Below, piece by piece: positions 8,418 to 17,516 of a DNA stretch of 64,000 bases (its first letter is position 1; the number at the start of each line of letters is the position of its first letter). The translations under genes and the position numbers were made by a program. Where the stretch lies: the NCBI GenBank assembly GCA_902543245.1, contig CACBXQ010000005.1, positions 23,439 through 87,438 of the forward strand, in the 5' to 3' direction. The notes beneath the pieces are model-generated. The model searched no databases. It saw nothing but the letters and a program-made list of their open reading frames with translations, and had not been told where the DNA came from. This DNA is from an uncultured Pelagibacteraceae bacterium. Lineage in GTDB: Bacteria; Pseudomonadota; Alphaproteobacteria; Pelagibacterales; Pelagibacteraceae.

Positions 8418-9608
8418 CTAACGAGCTTTTTTAATACTCGCTAAAACCATTTCATGAACTTCTTCTAAAGACGCCTTTTTAGGATTTTGTCCATAGGCTT
8501 GATCTTTCATAGATTTTTCTGCTATCCTCATTGCGCAATCCTCAGGTACGCCAATTTCTGCAAGACTTTTTGGAATTTTAATTCTATCTAAAATTTTTTC
8601 TAGATTCTTAATAAATGCATCAACTGAGTGATCTTCAAATTGCATAGCTTCAGACATTCTTTTAACTTTCTCTTCCATACCTGGAAGATTATATCTCATA
8701 ACTACAGGAAGAATTATTGCATTCGTTAGTCCGTGATGAGTATTGTATTCGGCTCCAACCATATGAGCAATAGCATGTACTAATCCTAAACCTTTTAAAA
8801 AAGAAATTCCTGCTAAGCAAGATCCAACATGCATTCCACCTCTTGCAACTATATTGCTAGGATCTTCTACTGCTGTGACTAAAGATTTTGATATCAAAGA
8901 TAAACCTTCTAAAGCAGCACCATCACACATTGGATTGAAACCAGGAACACAATAACCCTCTATACCATGGATTAAAGCATCTGCACCTGTCCATGCTGTT
9001 AAGTTTGATGGAAGACCTAGTGTAAGTTCTGGATCAAGTAAGGCAAGTGTAGGTCTTACATCTGGATGCCACATACAAAATTTCATGCCTTCTTTTAAAT
9101 AAGTAACCATAGCTGAAATTTCTGTTTCAGCTCCAGTTCCAGCAGTTGTTGGAATAGTTATAATTTTTGGGAATGGGTTATCTTTGCTAATTTTAGGCGG
9201 AGTTAATTCAAATTCAAAATCTCTTAGTGGAACATCATTATTTGCTGTAAGACATATTAGTTTGCCTCCATCCATCGCGCTACCACCTCCAATGGCAATT
9301 ATCGCATCGTGATTTCCATCTTTATATTTTTTACAACCAGCTGCAACTTCATCTTCTCTTGGATTGGGAGATATGTCGTAAAATAAATTTGAATTTACAT
9401 TTGAGCTTGCTAAATATTCTTGTAAATTTTTTATAAATGGTAATTTAGTGCTTCCACTATCAGTTACTATTAGTGGATTTTCTATTTTTTCATTATTACA
9501 GACTTTTCCAATTTCTTTAAGTCTACCTGGCCCATATGCTATGTTTGTAGGAAAGGTCCAGTCCTGATTTGTTAATATATCTTGTTTGTTAAGTTTAAAG
9601 TTTTGCAT
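8418..9608 (-). CDS. iron-containing alcohol dehydrogenase
   Basis: 396 residues, a group III metal-dependent alcohol dehydrogenase. The nucleotide-binding motif GGGSAMD sits at residues 107-113. PTTAGTGAETE is the usual next motif. Metal ligands are in ADALIHGIEGY and the histidine-rich stretch LGLVHAIAHMVGA / YNTHHGLTNA. These enzymes oxidise or reduce small alcohols and aldehydes with NAD(P) in the cytoplasm. It is first in a two-gene operon with the amidase. Divergent from it, with only 40 bases between, is a DMT-family exporter. The substrate cannot be named. Methanol or other short alcohols are possible in SAR11 but unproven for this gene. Confidence 0.9.
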   Translation of the reverse strand: MQNFKLNKQDILTNQDWTFPTNIAYGPGRLKEIGKVCNNEKIENPLIVTDSGSTKLPFIKNLQEYLASSNVNSNLFYDISPNPREDEVAAGCKKYKDGNHDAIIAIGGGSAMDGGKLICLTANNDVPLRDFEFELTPPKISKDNPFPKIITIPTTAGTGAETEISAMVTYLKEGMKFCMWHPDVRPTLALLDPELTLGLPSNLTAWTGADALIHGIEGYCVPGFNPMCDGAALEGLSLISKSLVTAVEDPSNIVARGGMHVGSCLAGISFLKGLGLVHAIAHMVGAEYNTHHGLTNAIILPVVMRYNLPGMEEKVKRMSEAMQFEDHSVDAFIKNLEKILDRIKIPKSLAEIGVPEDCAMRIAEKSMKDQAYGQNPKKASLEEVHEMVLASIKKAR

Positions 9609-9648
9609 TTTTTAAATAACCTTTATACATTTATTATTAAAATTTTAA

Positions 9649-10581
9649 ATGAAAAATTCTCCAGAAACTATTGATATTAAAAAAACTTATCTTGCAATAT
9701 CATTAATGCTTTTGGCTATCTTGTGCGTTGACTCTTACATGGTAGTTATCAAGTTTCTTGGAGATGATTATTCAATAATTCAATTAACAGTATTTAGAAA
9801 TGTTTCGGCAGTAATACCTTTGTTTTTGTTACTTTTTTTCACAAAAGAATACTTTACAGTTTTTAAAGAAGTAGACCAAAAATTTATTGTTTTAAGCTTT
9901 ATTAGAGGAATTTGTTTTTTAGCAATGAATGTATTTATTTTTATATCTGTAGTTAATTTACAATTCGCAACCGCCATGACATTAACATTTTCTTCTCCAT
10001 TCTTTATTGTAATTTTATCAATTATATTACTTCAAGACAAAGTTGGTATTTATAGATGGTCAGCTGTTATAATTGGTTTTTTAGGTGTAGTCATGATTAT
10101 GAGGCCAACAAGTGATATATTTAATTTCTATTCGATATTTCCAATATTAACAGCAATAGCATGGGCTGCATCTGTGGTTGTTTTAAAGTTTATTCATAAA
10201 AAACACACTACAGCAAAAATACAATTATATACTTTAATTTTTAATGTAATAGGAGGATTTGTTTTATTTTTTATAACAACGGGTCATGTTGAAATTGCAA
10301 GCACAAGAGACTTTTTTTTAATGACCATGACAGGTATTTTAGGCGGTACAGCGGCAATATTATTTATTTATTCTTATAGACTAATATCTGCAAGCAAGAT
10401 TGCGTCATTTGAATATTTAGGGATACCTTCATCATTCATATTAGGTTGGATATTTTTTAATGAGGCACCATGGGAACAATTATTTCCAGGCGTGCTAGTA
10501 ATTATTTTTGCAGGTATGATAATTATATGGAGAGACAACGTAAAGCAAAAATCATTAAAAGTTAATAAAAAATTTTATTAA
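9649..10581 (+). CDS. EamA/DMT superfamily transporter
   Basis: 310 residues with ten hydrophobic segments arranged as two five-helix EamA repeats, the normal form of the drug/metabolite transporter superfamily. The motif near residues 100-140 (FATAMTLTFSSPFFIVILS, then GFLGVVMIMRP) and its counterpart in the second half (AAILFIYSYRLISASKIASF) are typical. Such proteins usually export amino acids or metabolites from the cytoplasm. It is transcribed away from the alcohol dehydrogenase and ends 1 base before the convergent ABC ATPase gene. The substrate is unknown. Confidence 0.85.
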   Translation: MKNSPETIDIKKTYLAISLMLLAILCVDSYMVVIKFLGDDYSIIQLTVFRNVSAVIPLFLLLFFTKEYFTVFKEVDQKFIVLSFIRGICFLAMNVFIFISVVNLQFATAMTLTFSSPFFIVILSIILLQDKVGIYRWSAVIIGFLGVVMIMRPTSDIFNFYSIFPILTAIAWAASVVVLKFIHKKHTTAKIQLYTLIFNVIGGFVLFFITTGHVEIASTRDFFLMTMTGILGGTAAILFIYSYRLISASKIASFEYLGIPSSFILGWIFFNEAPWEQLFPGVLVIIFAGMIIIWRDNVKQKSLKVNKKFY

Positions 10582-10582
10582 A

Positions 10583-11629
10583 CTATTGAGATTTAGAAGT
10601 CATTGATCTCATAACAATTGAACGATCAATCTCACCTAATAATTCACCAGTTTCGTTACAAACAACGGGATATTTTTTGTCACTGTCTACTAACTTGTCA
10701 ATTAAAGTTTCAATTTTAAGGTTATCTAAAATTTTGTCTGAGCCTGAGTCATACATTTTTTTAGTATCGTCACAGCAATCCTTTCTCATTACTTTGCCAG
10801 CACTTAAAACTTTATACTTAGGAACATCTTCGCAGAAATCTTTAACATATTGATCTTTGGGATTTGCAACTATCTCTTCAGGTGTACCAACTTGAGAAAC
10901 TTCTCCGTCTTTCATAATCGCAATATGATCACCCATTTTTATTGCTTCTAAAAAATCATGAGTGATGAACACCATTGTTTTTTGTACTTTCTCTTGAATT
11001 TTTAAAAGTTCATCTTGCATTTCTCTTCTGATTAAAGGATCTAAAGCTGAAAAAGGTTCGTCAAAAATTAATATCTCAGGATCTACAGCAAGTGCTCTCG
11101 CTAATCCAACTCGTTGTTGCATACCGCCTGATAGTTCTCTTGGGTAATTATTATGCCAACCGTCAAGACCAACCATTTTTAAAACCTCCATAGATTTACT
11201 TAATCTTTCATCCTTACGAGTGCCTCTTACCTCTAATCCATAACCAATATTTTCTACAACAGTTCTATGGGGGAAAAGTCCAAAATGTTGAAATACCATA
11301 CTCATTTTATTTCTTCTTAAATTTAATAATTCTCCTCTACTCATTTTAGTTACATCATCGCTATCCATCATAACTTGTCCTGATGTGGGCTCGATTAATC
11401 TTGAAATACATCTAACCAATGTTGACTTTCCACTTCCAGATAAACCCATAACCACAAATGTTTCACCTTTTTGGATTGAAAAACTAACATCTTTTACAGC
11501 AACAACGTGGCCTGTTTGCTCCTGAACTTCTTTTATGCTTAGATTTTTATCTAGATCTTTAAGAATTCTTTTCTCATCTGGCCCAAAAAGCTTCCAAATA
11601 TTTGAGCATGTTATTTTCTGGTCACTCAT
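10583..11629 (-). CDS. glycine betaine/proline-type ABC transporter ATP-binding protein
   Basis: 348 residues of the ProV/OpuAA type. The Walker A motif GLSGSGKST is at 62-70. Further on are signature LSGGMQQR, Walker B ILIFDEP and switch histidine FITHD. The N-terminal about 45 residues (SNIWKLFGPDEKR, with a conserved VAVKDVSF) are specific to the betaine branch. A shortened CBS-like tail (KKYPVVCNETGELLGEIDRS) may sense ionic strength. It energises import of a quaternary-amine or related osmolyte. It points away from its permease gene across an 85-base divergent region holding a perfect palindrome, so both arms are likely controlled together. Confidence 0.92.
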   Translation of the reverse strand: MSDQKITCSNIWKLFGPDEKRILKDLDKNLSIKEVQEQTGHVVAVKDVSFSIQKGETFVVMGLSGSGKSTLVRCISRLIEPTSGQVMMDSDDVTKMSRGELLNLRRNKMSMVFQHFGLFPHRTVVENIGYGLEVRGTRKDERLSKSMEVLKMVGLDGWHNNYPRELSGGMQQRVGLARALAVDPEILIFDEPFSALDPLIRREMQDELLKIQEKVQKTMVFITHDFLEAIKMGDHIAIMKDGEVSQVGTPEEIVANPKDQYVKDFCEDVPKYKVLSAGKVMRKDCCDDTKKMYDSGSDKILDNLKIETLIDKLVDSDKKYPVVCNETGELLGEIDRSIVMRSMTSKSQ

Positions 11630-11668
11630 ATATTAAATTTTAATTAATTTAAGTTAGAAATAGACAAT

Positions 11669-11689
11669 ATTTTACTTTAAAAGTAAAAT
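11669..11689. promoter_or_regulatory. palindrome between divergent ATPase and permease genes (candidate operator)
   Basis: ATTTTACTTT and its exact reverse complement AAAGTAAAAT are separated by a single A. A one-base spacer cannot form an RNA loop, so this is better explained as a two-fold protein-binding site. It sits 40 bases upstream of the ATPase start and 26 bases upstream of the permease start. Confidence 0.5.
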
Positions 11690-11714
11690 TATTTATTTTA
11701 ATTTACTATAAATT

Positions 11715-13841
11715 ATGTCGTCAGAAGCAACACAATTATTTGAAAAACAGAAAAAAACTAAAAATATTATTACTTATGCAGTTATTTTTTTAATATTTGT
11801 GGTTGCATTATGGTTATCTACCAAAAGTGAAGGACCATCAAAATTCCCAAAAGTAGTAACTGACCAGTTTACTTTTACTGCATGGGTGAATGAAGGTGAG
11901 GATTTTTTAAAAAAAAATTATAGGTGGATGACAAAAATAATAGCTGGTTATATTAAAGAAGGTTATTATTTTGTTGAAGATTTTTTACTCGATTCACCTT
12001 GGCTTTTAATTGCGGCAATAATAATTTTACCTTGTTTAATTGCAGGTGGTTTAAGGTTAGGCCTGTATTCTGGATTTGTAATATATTTTTGGGGCGCAAC
12101 TGGAATGTGGGAACCTTCTCTCCAGACTTTAGGTTTAATGGGTCTCTCAGTTTTGATGTGTGTTTTTTTTGGAGTAATGCTAGGCGTATTCTGTTCACAA
12201 AGTAATAGGTTTGAAAATTTTATGAAACCTATTTTGGATACTATGCAAGTTATGCCTGCTTTTGTTTATTTATTTCCTGCACTATTCTTTTTTGGAATTG
12301 GAGGAGCCCCAGCAATTCTTGCCACAATGATTTATTCTATGCCACCAATTATTAGATTAACCAATACTGGAATAAGGCAGGTTTCAGAACAGACTATTGA
12401 ATCTGCAACTTCTTTTGGTTCAAATAGATTACAACTATTATTTAAAATAAAAATTCCAATGGCCTTACCGAGTATAATGATGGGAATCAATCAAGTTATA
12501 ATGATGGCTTTAGCACTTGTTGTTCTGGCATGTTTTATAGGTGCCGAAGGTATAGGAGGACAGGTATGGCAGGCAATTAGAAAATTAGATGTTGGATGGG
12601 CTATGGAGGGAGGATTATGCATTTTATTTATGGCGATTATGCTCGATAGATTTAGTATGTCATTTAGCAAAACAGAAACTCCTTTACCTCAAAATGTTCA
12701 AAAATTTTATCTACTGCCACAAAATTGGGAGAAATATCAAATTGCAAGAATTTTAGAAAAGCCTCTAAGTATATTACATTTTTTAGTCAGTTATATTTGT
12801 ATTAAAGTTACAGATTTTATTTCTTATATATTTGAATTTTTAGTTTCTATAATTAATAAAAACACTGCAAAGGAAATAGGAGATTTAATAAGTAAAAGAT
12901 ATTATGTCATTCCATCTTTTATAATTTTTTTCATTATATCTTTTATAGACTCAAATATGATTAGCATTGGCTCTTTTCCTGAGGAATGGAGACTTTCAAT
13001 TAGACAACCAATATCAACCACTGTGGATAACATAGCAGTTAATCCAGGCTTTATAGCGTTTACAAAAGGCTTAAGAGGTTTTGTATATCTCAATCTTTTA
13101 CGTCCTCTTGATATTTTTCTAACTTTTACACCTTACTGGTACACTATGGGAGTATTTGTTGCTATTGGATATTTTACTGTTGGAATAAGATTTGCTTTTA
13201 TTACTGCTCTTTTATTATTATTTATTGGAGCTTGTGGTATTTGGACTCAAGCAATGATAACTCTCTCATCAGTTTTAGTTTCAGTAGCTCTATGTTTTGC
13301 TATTGGTGTACCGCTCGGAATAATAGCGTCATATAGTGAAAGATTTAAAAATATACAAAACGTTGTACTTGATGCAATGCAAACACTTCCATATTTTTGC
13401 TATTTAATACCTGTACTGATGTTTTTTGGTGGTGGAATTGTATCAGCTGTTCTTGCTACAGTTATTTATTCAATACCACCTATCATAAGATTAACATCAT
13501 TGGGTTTAACACAGGTATCTGGATCATACTCAGAAGTATCAAAATCATTTGGAGGAACATTGCTTCAAACGCTTAATAAAGTTAAATTTCCTTTAGCTGT
13601 TCCAAGCCTGGTAATTGGATTTAATCAGACAGTTATTATGGCTTTTGCTATGCAGATTGTTACACCGTTAATTGGAGGAAAAGGACTTGGGCTAGAGGTG
13701 TTTAATGGCTTAGCGAGATCAGACACGGGAAGAGGACTTGCTGCAGGAATTGGAATAGTTCTTTTAGCAATTATAATAGATAGAATAAGTTTAGCTTGGA
13801 CAAAAAAACAAAGAGTAGCACTAGGTTTAGTAAAAAACTAA
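11715..13841 (+). CDS. betaine-type ABC transporter permease, two permease domains fused
   Basis: 708 residues, about twice the length of a normal ProW. Two binding-protein-dependent permease domains are visible, each with the same block: NFMKPILDTMQVMPAFVYLF near residue 170 and NIQNVVLDAMQTLPYFCYLI near residue 550. Both are followed by IYSxPPIIRLT and a QV/FG EAA-like loop. A spacer with extra hydrophobic segments joins the halves. A single chain thus supplies both subunits of the membrane channel. It leads an operon with the molybdoenzyme (1-base gap) and the GcvT-like gene, and the binding protein follows after 153 bases. The substrate is probably a methylated amine, sulfonium or N-oxide osmolyte. 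Confidence 0.9.
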   Translation: MSSEATQLFEKQKKTKNIITYAVIFLIFVVALWLSTKSEGPSKFPKVVTDQFTFTAWVNEGEDFLKKNYRWMTKIIAGYIKEGYYFVEDFLLDSPWLLIAAIIILPCLIAGGLRLGLYSGFVIYFWGATGMWEPSLQTLGLMGLSVLMCVFFGVMLGVFCSQSNRFENFMKPILDTMQVMPAFVYLFPALFFFGIGGAPAILATMIYSMPPIIRLTNTGIRQVSEQTIESATSFGSNRLQLLFKIKIPMALPSIMMGINQVIMMALALVVLACFIGAEGIGGQVWQAIRKLDVGWAMEGGLCILFMAIMLDRFSMSFSKTETPLPQNVQKFYLLPQNWEKYQIARILEKPLSILHFLVSYICIKVTDFISYIFEFLVSIINKNTAKEIGDLISKRYYVIPSFIIFFIISFIDSNMISIGSFPEEWRLSIRQPISTTVDNIAVNPGFIAFTKGLRGFVYLNLLRPLDIFLTFTPYWYTMGVFVAIGYFTVGIRFAFITALLLLFIGACGIWTQAMITLSSVLVSVALCFAIGVPLGIIASYSERFKNIQNVVLDAMQTLPYFCYLIPVLMFFGGGIVSAVLATVIYSIPPIIRLTSLGLTQVSGSYSEVSKSFGGTLLQTLNKVKFPLAVPSLVIGFNQTVIMAFAMQIVTPLIGGKGLGLEVFNGLARSDTGRGLAAGIGIVLLAIIIDRISLAWTKKQRVALGLVKN

Positions 13842-13842
13842 A

Positions 13843-16173
13843 ATGTCCAAAGATAAAGGTTTACCTTTAACAAGTTCACACTGGGGAACATACAGAGCAA
13901 AAGTTCAAGATGGTAAAGTAAAAGAACTAGTTGGTTGGGAAAATGATAAAGATCCTTCACCTATTGGAACAGGGATTTTAGATGTTCAGCATGGCCCAAC
14001 TCGCATTGATGCGCCCATGGTTCGTAAAAGCTGGTTAGAAAATGGACCAGGAAGTAAAAATCATTTACGAGGTAGAGATCCATTTCTAGAAATTAGTTGG
14101 GATAAAGCTGAAAAAATTGTTGCACAAGAGTTAAATCGAGTAAAAAGTAAATTTGGAAATTCAGCAATTTATGGTGGATCTTATGGCTGGGCAAGTGCTG
14201 GAAGGTTTCACCATGCACAAAGCCAGCTTCATAGGTTTTTAAACTGTATAGGCGGATATACTCGCTCAAAATTTACATATAGTTTTGCAGCAGCAGAGGC
14301 AATGGTTCCACATATATTAGGAAGTTATCGTGCTTATCTTGATACTTGTACAAGTTGGGATTTGATAAAAAATAGTACAAAACTTTTTGTCTGTTTTGGA
14401 GGTGTTCCATTAAAAAATGGTCAGATTTGCCAGGGAGGAACTGGAAATCATTATCAAAAAGAAAGTATAATTTCTGCAGCATCTTCTGGAATTGAATTTG
14501 TAAATGTAAGTCCCCTTAAATCTGATTTGATGGATGAGGCAGGAGGAAAATGGTTATCATTGCGCCCAAATACAGATACTGCCTTAATGCTTGGTATTGC
14601 TCATACACTTCATATAGAGGGACTAAGTGATAAAGATTTTTTAAATAAATATACTGAGGGCTTTGATATTTTTTTAAATTACTTATTAGGATCTAATGAT
14701 GGAATTCAAAAAGATGCGAATTGGGCTGCAGAAATATGTGATATTCCTGCAAATGAGATTAGAGAACTTGCTCGAAAAATGGTTTCAAATCGTACAATGA
14801 TTTCTGTGAGCTGGTCACTAACTAGACAAGATCATGGCGAACAGCCTTTTTGGATGGCAATCATGTTAGCTTCAATGATTGGGCAAATTGGTTTACCAGG
14901 AGGTGGTTTTGGTTTTGGTTATAGTGCCACAAATCATATTGGTGGACAATTTACAATTTTACCAGGCGCAGCTTTTCCACAAGCTAAAAATGAAATTGAA
15001 AATTTTATACCAGTCGCAAGAATTAGTGATTTATTGTTAAAACCAAATGAAAATTTTAATTTTGATGGTAAAAAATATAAGTATCCAGATACTAAAATTG
15101 TATATTGGGCTGGAGGAAATCCCTTTCATCATCATCAAGATTTAAATAGATTAATTAAAGCATGGGAAAAACCTGATACAATTATATGCAATGAATGGTG
15201 TTGGAATACTCTTGCCAAACGTTCGGATATTGTTTTGCCCTGCACAACTCCTCTTGAAAGAAAAGATATTATGATGACACCTCGTGATCCTTATGTTGTT
15301 TCAATGTCAAAATTAGTTGATCCTTATGGTCAAGCGAGAAATGATTACGAGATATTCACTGGTATAGCAAAGAAAATGGGGGTAGAAAAAAAATTCACAG
15401 AAAGCCGCAACCAGGAGGAATGGCAAGAATGGATTTATAATCAAACTTTTGATAGGGCTGCAGCTGCCAATATCAAAATACCAACCTATAAAAAATTTAG
15501 AGAAGATGGTTGGTTTAAAGTTGGAGATCCAAAAGAACCAACAATAATGTTAAAAGATTTTAGAAAAGATCCTGTTAAAAATGCTCTTGCTACACCAAGT
15601 GGAAAGATTGAGATATTCTCTAAAACAGTGTCAGATTTTGGCTATGATGATTGTCCAGGACACCCAGTATGGTTGGAGCCATGCGAATGGCTAGGGAAAA
15701 AAAATAAAATTTATCCAATTCATTTAATATCTAATCAACCAAAAGATAAATTACATAGCCAAATAGATCATGGCAAATATAGTAAATCTTTAAAAATTAA
15801 CGGAAGAGAACCACTTGAAATTAACCCCAAGGATGCAGATCAAAGAGGATTAAAAAATGGGGATATAGTAAGACTATTTAATGATAGAGGATCCTGTTTG
15901 GCTGGTGTAAGAATCAATAATAAAATTAGAGAAAAAGTGGTTCAAATGAGCACTGGAGCGTGGCATGATCCAAAAGATCTATCAGAGCCAAATAGCATGT
16001 GCAAACACGGCAACCCAAATGTTTTAACTTGTGATAAAGGAACATCAAATCTAGGACAAGGCCCAATTGCACATTCTTGTCTAGTTGAGATAGAAAAATA
16101 TAATGATACTATTCCCAAAATTACCGCTCATGAACCACCAACTATTTTAAGATTAAAAACTAATTTAAATTAA
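13843..16173 (+). CDS. cytoplasmic molybdopterin S/N-oxide reductase (DMSO/TMAO/biotin sulfoxide reductase family)
   Basis: 776 residues, a full-length single-subunit member of the DMSO reductase family binding bis-molybdopterin guanine dinucleotide. The opening SSHWGTYRAKVQDGKV is that of BisC/TorZ/DorA proteins. Ser113 in YGGSYGWAS matches the serine that ligates molybdenum in DMSO and TMAO reductases. No N-terminal 4Fe-4S cysteine motif and no twin-arginine signal are present, so it should act in the cytoplasm like BisC. Expected chemistry is two-electron reduction of an S-oxide or N-oxide. It starts 1 base behind the osmolyte permease and 11 bases ahead of the GcvT-like gene, with an RBS between, which ties the substrate to imported osmolytes. 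Confidence 0.88.
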   Translation: MSKDKGLPLTSSHWGTYRAKVQDGKVKELVGWENDKDPSPIGTGILDVQHGPTRIDAPMVRKSWLENGPGSKNHLRGRDPFLEISWDKAEKIVAQELNRVKSKFGNSAIYGGSYGWASAGRFHHAQSQLHRFLNCIGGYTRSKFTYSFAAAEAMVPHILGSYRAYLDTCTSWDLIKNSTKLFVCFGGVPLKNGQICQGGTGNHYQKESIISAASSGIEFVNVSPLKSDLMDEAGGKWLSLRPNTDTALMLGIAHTLHIEGLSDKDFLNKYTEGFDIFLNYLLGSNDGIQKDANWAAEICDIPANEIRELARKMVSNRTMISVSWSLTRQDHGEQPFWMAIMLASMIGQIGLPGGGFGFGYSATNHIGGQFTILPGAAFPQAKNEIENFIPVARISDLLLKPNENFNFDGKKYKYPDTKIVYWAGGNPFHHHQDLNRLIKAWEKPDTIICNEWCWNTLAKRSDIVLPCTTPLERKDIMMTPRDPYVVSMSKLVDPYGQARNDYEIFTGIAKKMGVEKKFTESRNQEEWQEWIYNQTFDRAAAANIKIPTYKKFREDGWFKVGDPKEPTIMLKDFRKDPVKNALATPSGKIEIFSKTVSDFGYDDCPGHPVWLEPCEWLGKKNKIYPIHLISNQPKDKLHSQIDHGKYSKSLKINGREPLEINPKDADQRGLKNGDIVRLFNDRGSCLAGVRINNKIREKVVQMSTGAWHDPKDLSEPNSMCKHGNPNVLTCDKGTSNLGQGPIAHSCLVEIEKYNDTIPKITAHEPPTILRLKTNLN

Positions 16174-16184
16174 GAGGATATTAG

Positions 16185-17363
16185 ATGGGAAATTTTCAAG
16201 AATTATCTGATTTAAAAAAAACTATAAAAATTAGCGCAAGAAGATTTGAGGAATCTCCTTACATTGAGAGAACAAACTCTCCAGATATGGTACGTGGAGT
16301 ATATGCTGGAAGATATTTTCCAATGTCTATAGGTGAAGATCCTATACAAAAATATTGGTTGTTAAGACAAAAAGCTTTAATTTTTGATGTACCAGAAAAA
16401 CCAGTGGAAATATCAGGTCCAGACTCTTTAGCATTCCTAGATAAAGTGACGACTAGAAAACTTTCCAATATTAAAGTTGGAAGAGGGTATTACACATTAG
16501 CTTGTACACCTCAAGGAGGAATTTTTATGGATGGAGTTATATTCAAATTTAATGATGAAAAATTTTGGTTTGTTCAAGCTGATGGACCATTCGAAGATTG
16601 GCTTTTAGCACATAGTTCTAATTATAATGTTAAAATCTCTGATCCAAAATCTCGGGTCTTACAAATTCAAGGACCTGCATCCATAGATATAATGAAGGCA
16701 GCATCAAAGGGTAAAATCGACGAAAAAATGCCTTACTACAGTTCTGATTTTTTTGACCTTGGAGGTCAATCGCTTTACGTATCTAGATCAGGCTTTACCA
16801 ATGAACTTGGTTTTGAAATTTTTTCTGATGGTTTTAAAACTGATCACTTAGCACTTTGGGATCATCTTATGGAGTGTGGAAAGCCATTTGGAATGGAACT
16901 TTCTGCATCGAGAGCAATGACAATTAGAAGAATTGAAGGTGGGATGTTTGGTAACTTAACTGACATTGATACTACAATTACTCCTTTTGAAGCTGGTTTA
17001 GGATTTTTTGTAAATATGGATAAAGATGACTTTATCGGAAGAGATGCATTAATCAAAAAAGATAAAAGAACTTGTATGTTTGGAATTACATGTAAATCTG
17101 AAACTCCAGTTTCAGGAAGCAAAGTTTTAGATGGTGATGAAGTCGTAGGTTACGTTACAGCAGGGGTTCCTTCTCCTACTTTAAAGTTAGGAATTGGATT
17201 TGTAAAATTTTACAAACCAAATGATTGGCTTGGTCGTGAATTAATACTTAAATTACCTAATGGTAGCAATCATCAGGCCAATATTGTCCAACTTCCATTT
17301 TTTGATCATAAGAAAAATATTGTAAAAGGAATTGATAGAACTATCCCTTCAATACCTGAGTAG
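16185..17363 (+). CDS. GcvT-like folate-dependent aminomethyltransferase/demethylase
   Basis: 392 residues of the GcvT family, which pass a methyl or methylene group from a substrate to tetrahydrofolate. Family marks are IEGGMFGNLTDIDTTITPFE (about residues 247-266), LGFFVNMDKDDFIGRDAL, and GYVTAGVPSPTLKLGIGFV. It is longer than E. coli GcvT (364) and DmdA, with an N-terminal extension to about residue 40. It lies outside any glycine-cleavage operon and no glycine riboswitch space exists upstream, since the gap is 11 bases (RBS AGAGGA). Its position in an osmolyte import operon suggests demethylation of a methylated amine or sulfur compound. It does not look to me like a clear DmdA. Confidence 0.85.
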   Translation: MGNFQELSDLKKTIKISARRFEESPYIERTNSPDMVRGVYAGRYFPMSIGEDPIQKYWLLRQKALIFDVPEKPVEISGPDSLAFLDKVTTRKLSNIKVGRGYYTLACTPQGGIFMDGVIFKFNDEKFWFVQADGPFEDWLLAHSSNYNVKISDPKSRVLQIQGPASIDIMKAASKGKIDEKMPYYSSDFFDLGGQSLYVSRSGFTNELGFEIFSDGFKTDHLALWDHLMECGKPFGMELSASRAMTIRRIEGGMFGNLTDIDTTITPFEAGLGFFVNMDKDDFIGRDALIKKDKRTCMFGITCKSETPVSGSKVLDGDEVVGYVTAGVPSPTLKLGIGFVKFYKPNDWLGRELILKLPNGSNHQANIVQLPFFDHKKNIVKGIDRTIPSIPE

Positions 17364-17516
17364 TAGGGTAGGATTTTTAACTTAAAAAGCTTTAAATTGT
17401 TAAATATTTTAAAAATTCTTAAATAATCTTATAAAATAAATGTCATAAAAACTTTACAACAGAACGATTTTGCGTTTAAATTATAGAAATTAATTAATTA
17501 ATAGGGGATATAAACT

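Noticed and set aside
11696..11714. -10 element TATAAA directly before the fused permease start
   Set aside because: It lies only about 3 bases from the ATG, so transcription would begin inside the gene. It is more likely AT-rich background.
16174..16184. Possible glycine riboswitch before the GcvT-like gene
   Set aside because: Only 11 bases separate it from the preceding stop, just enough for an RBS. No riboswitch can fit.
16185..17363. Calling the GcvT-like protein DMSP demethylase (DmdA)
   Set aside because: The family is the same, but length and N-terminus differ from DmdA as I know it, and the family has many substrates. A phylogeny is needed.
17364..17516. Riboswitch or terminator in the leader of the osmolyte-binding protein
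   Set aside because: The gap is nearly all A/T. I found only weak, short self-complementary stretches and no conserved core, so I list it just as a likely promoter region.
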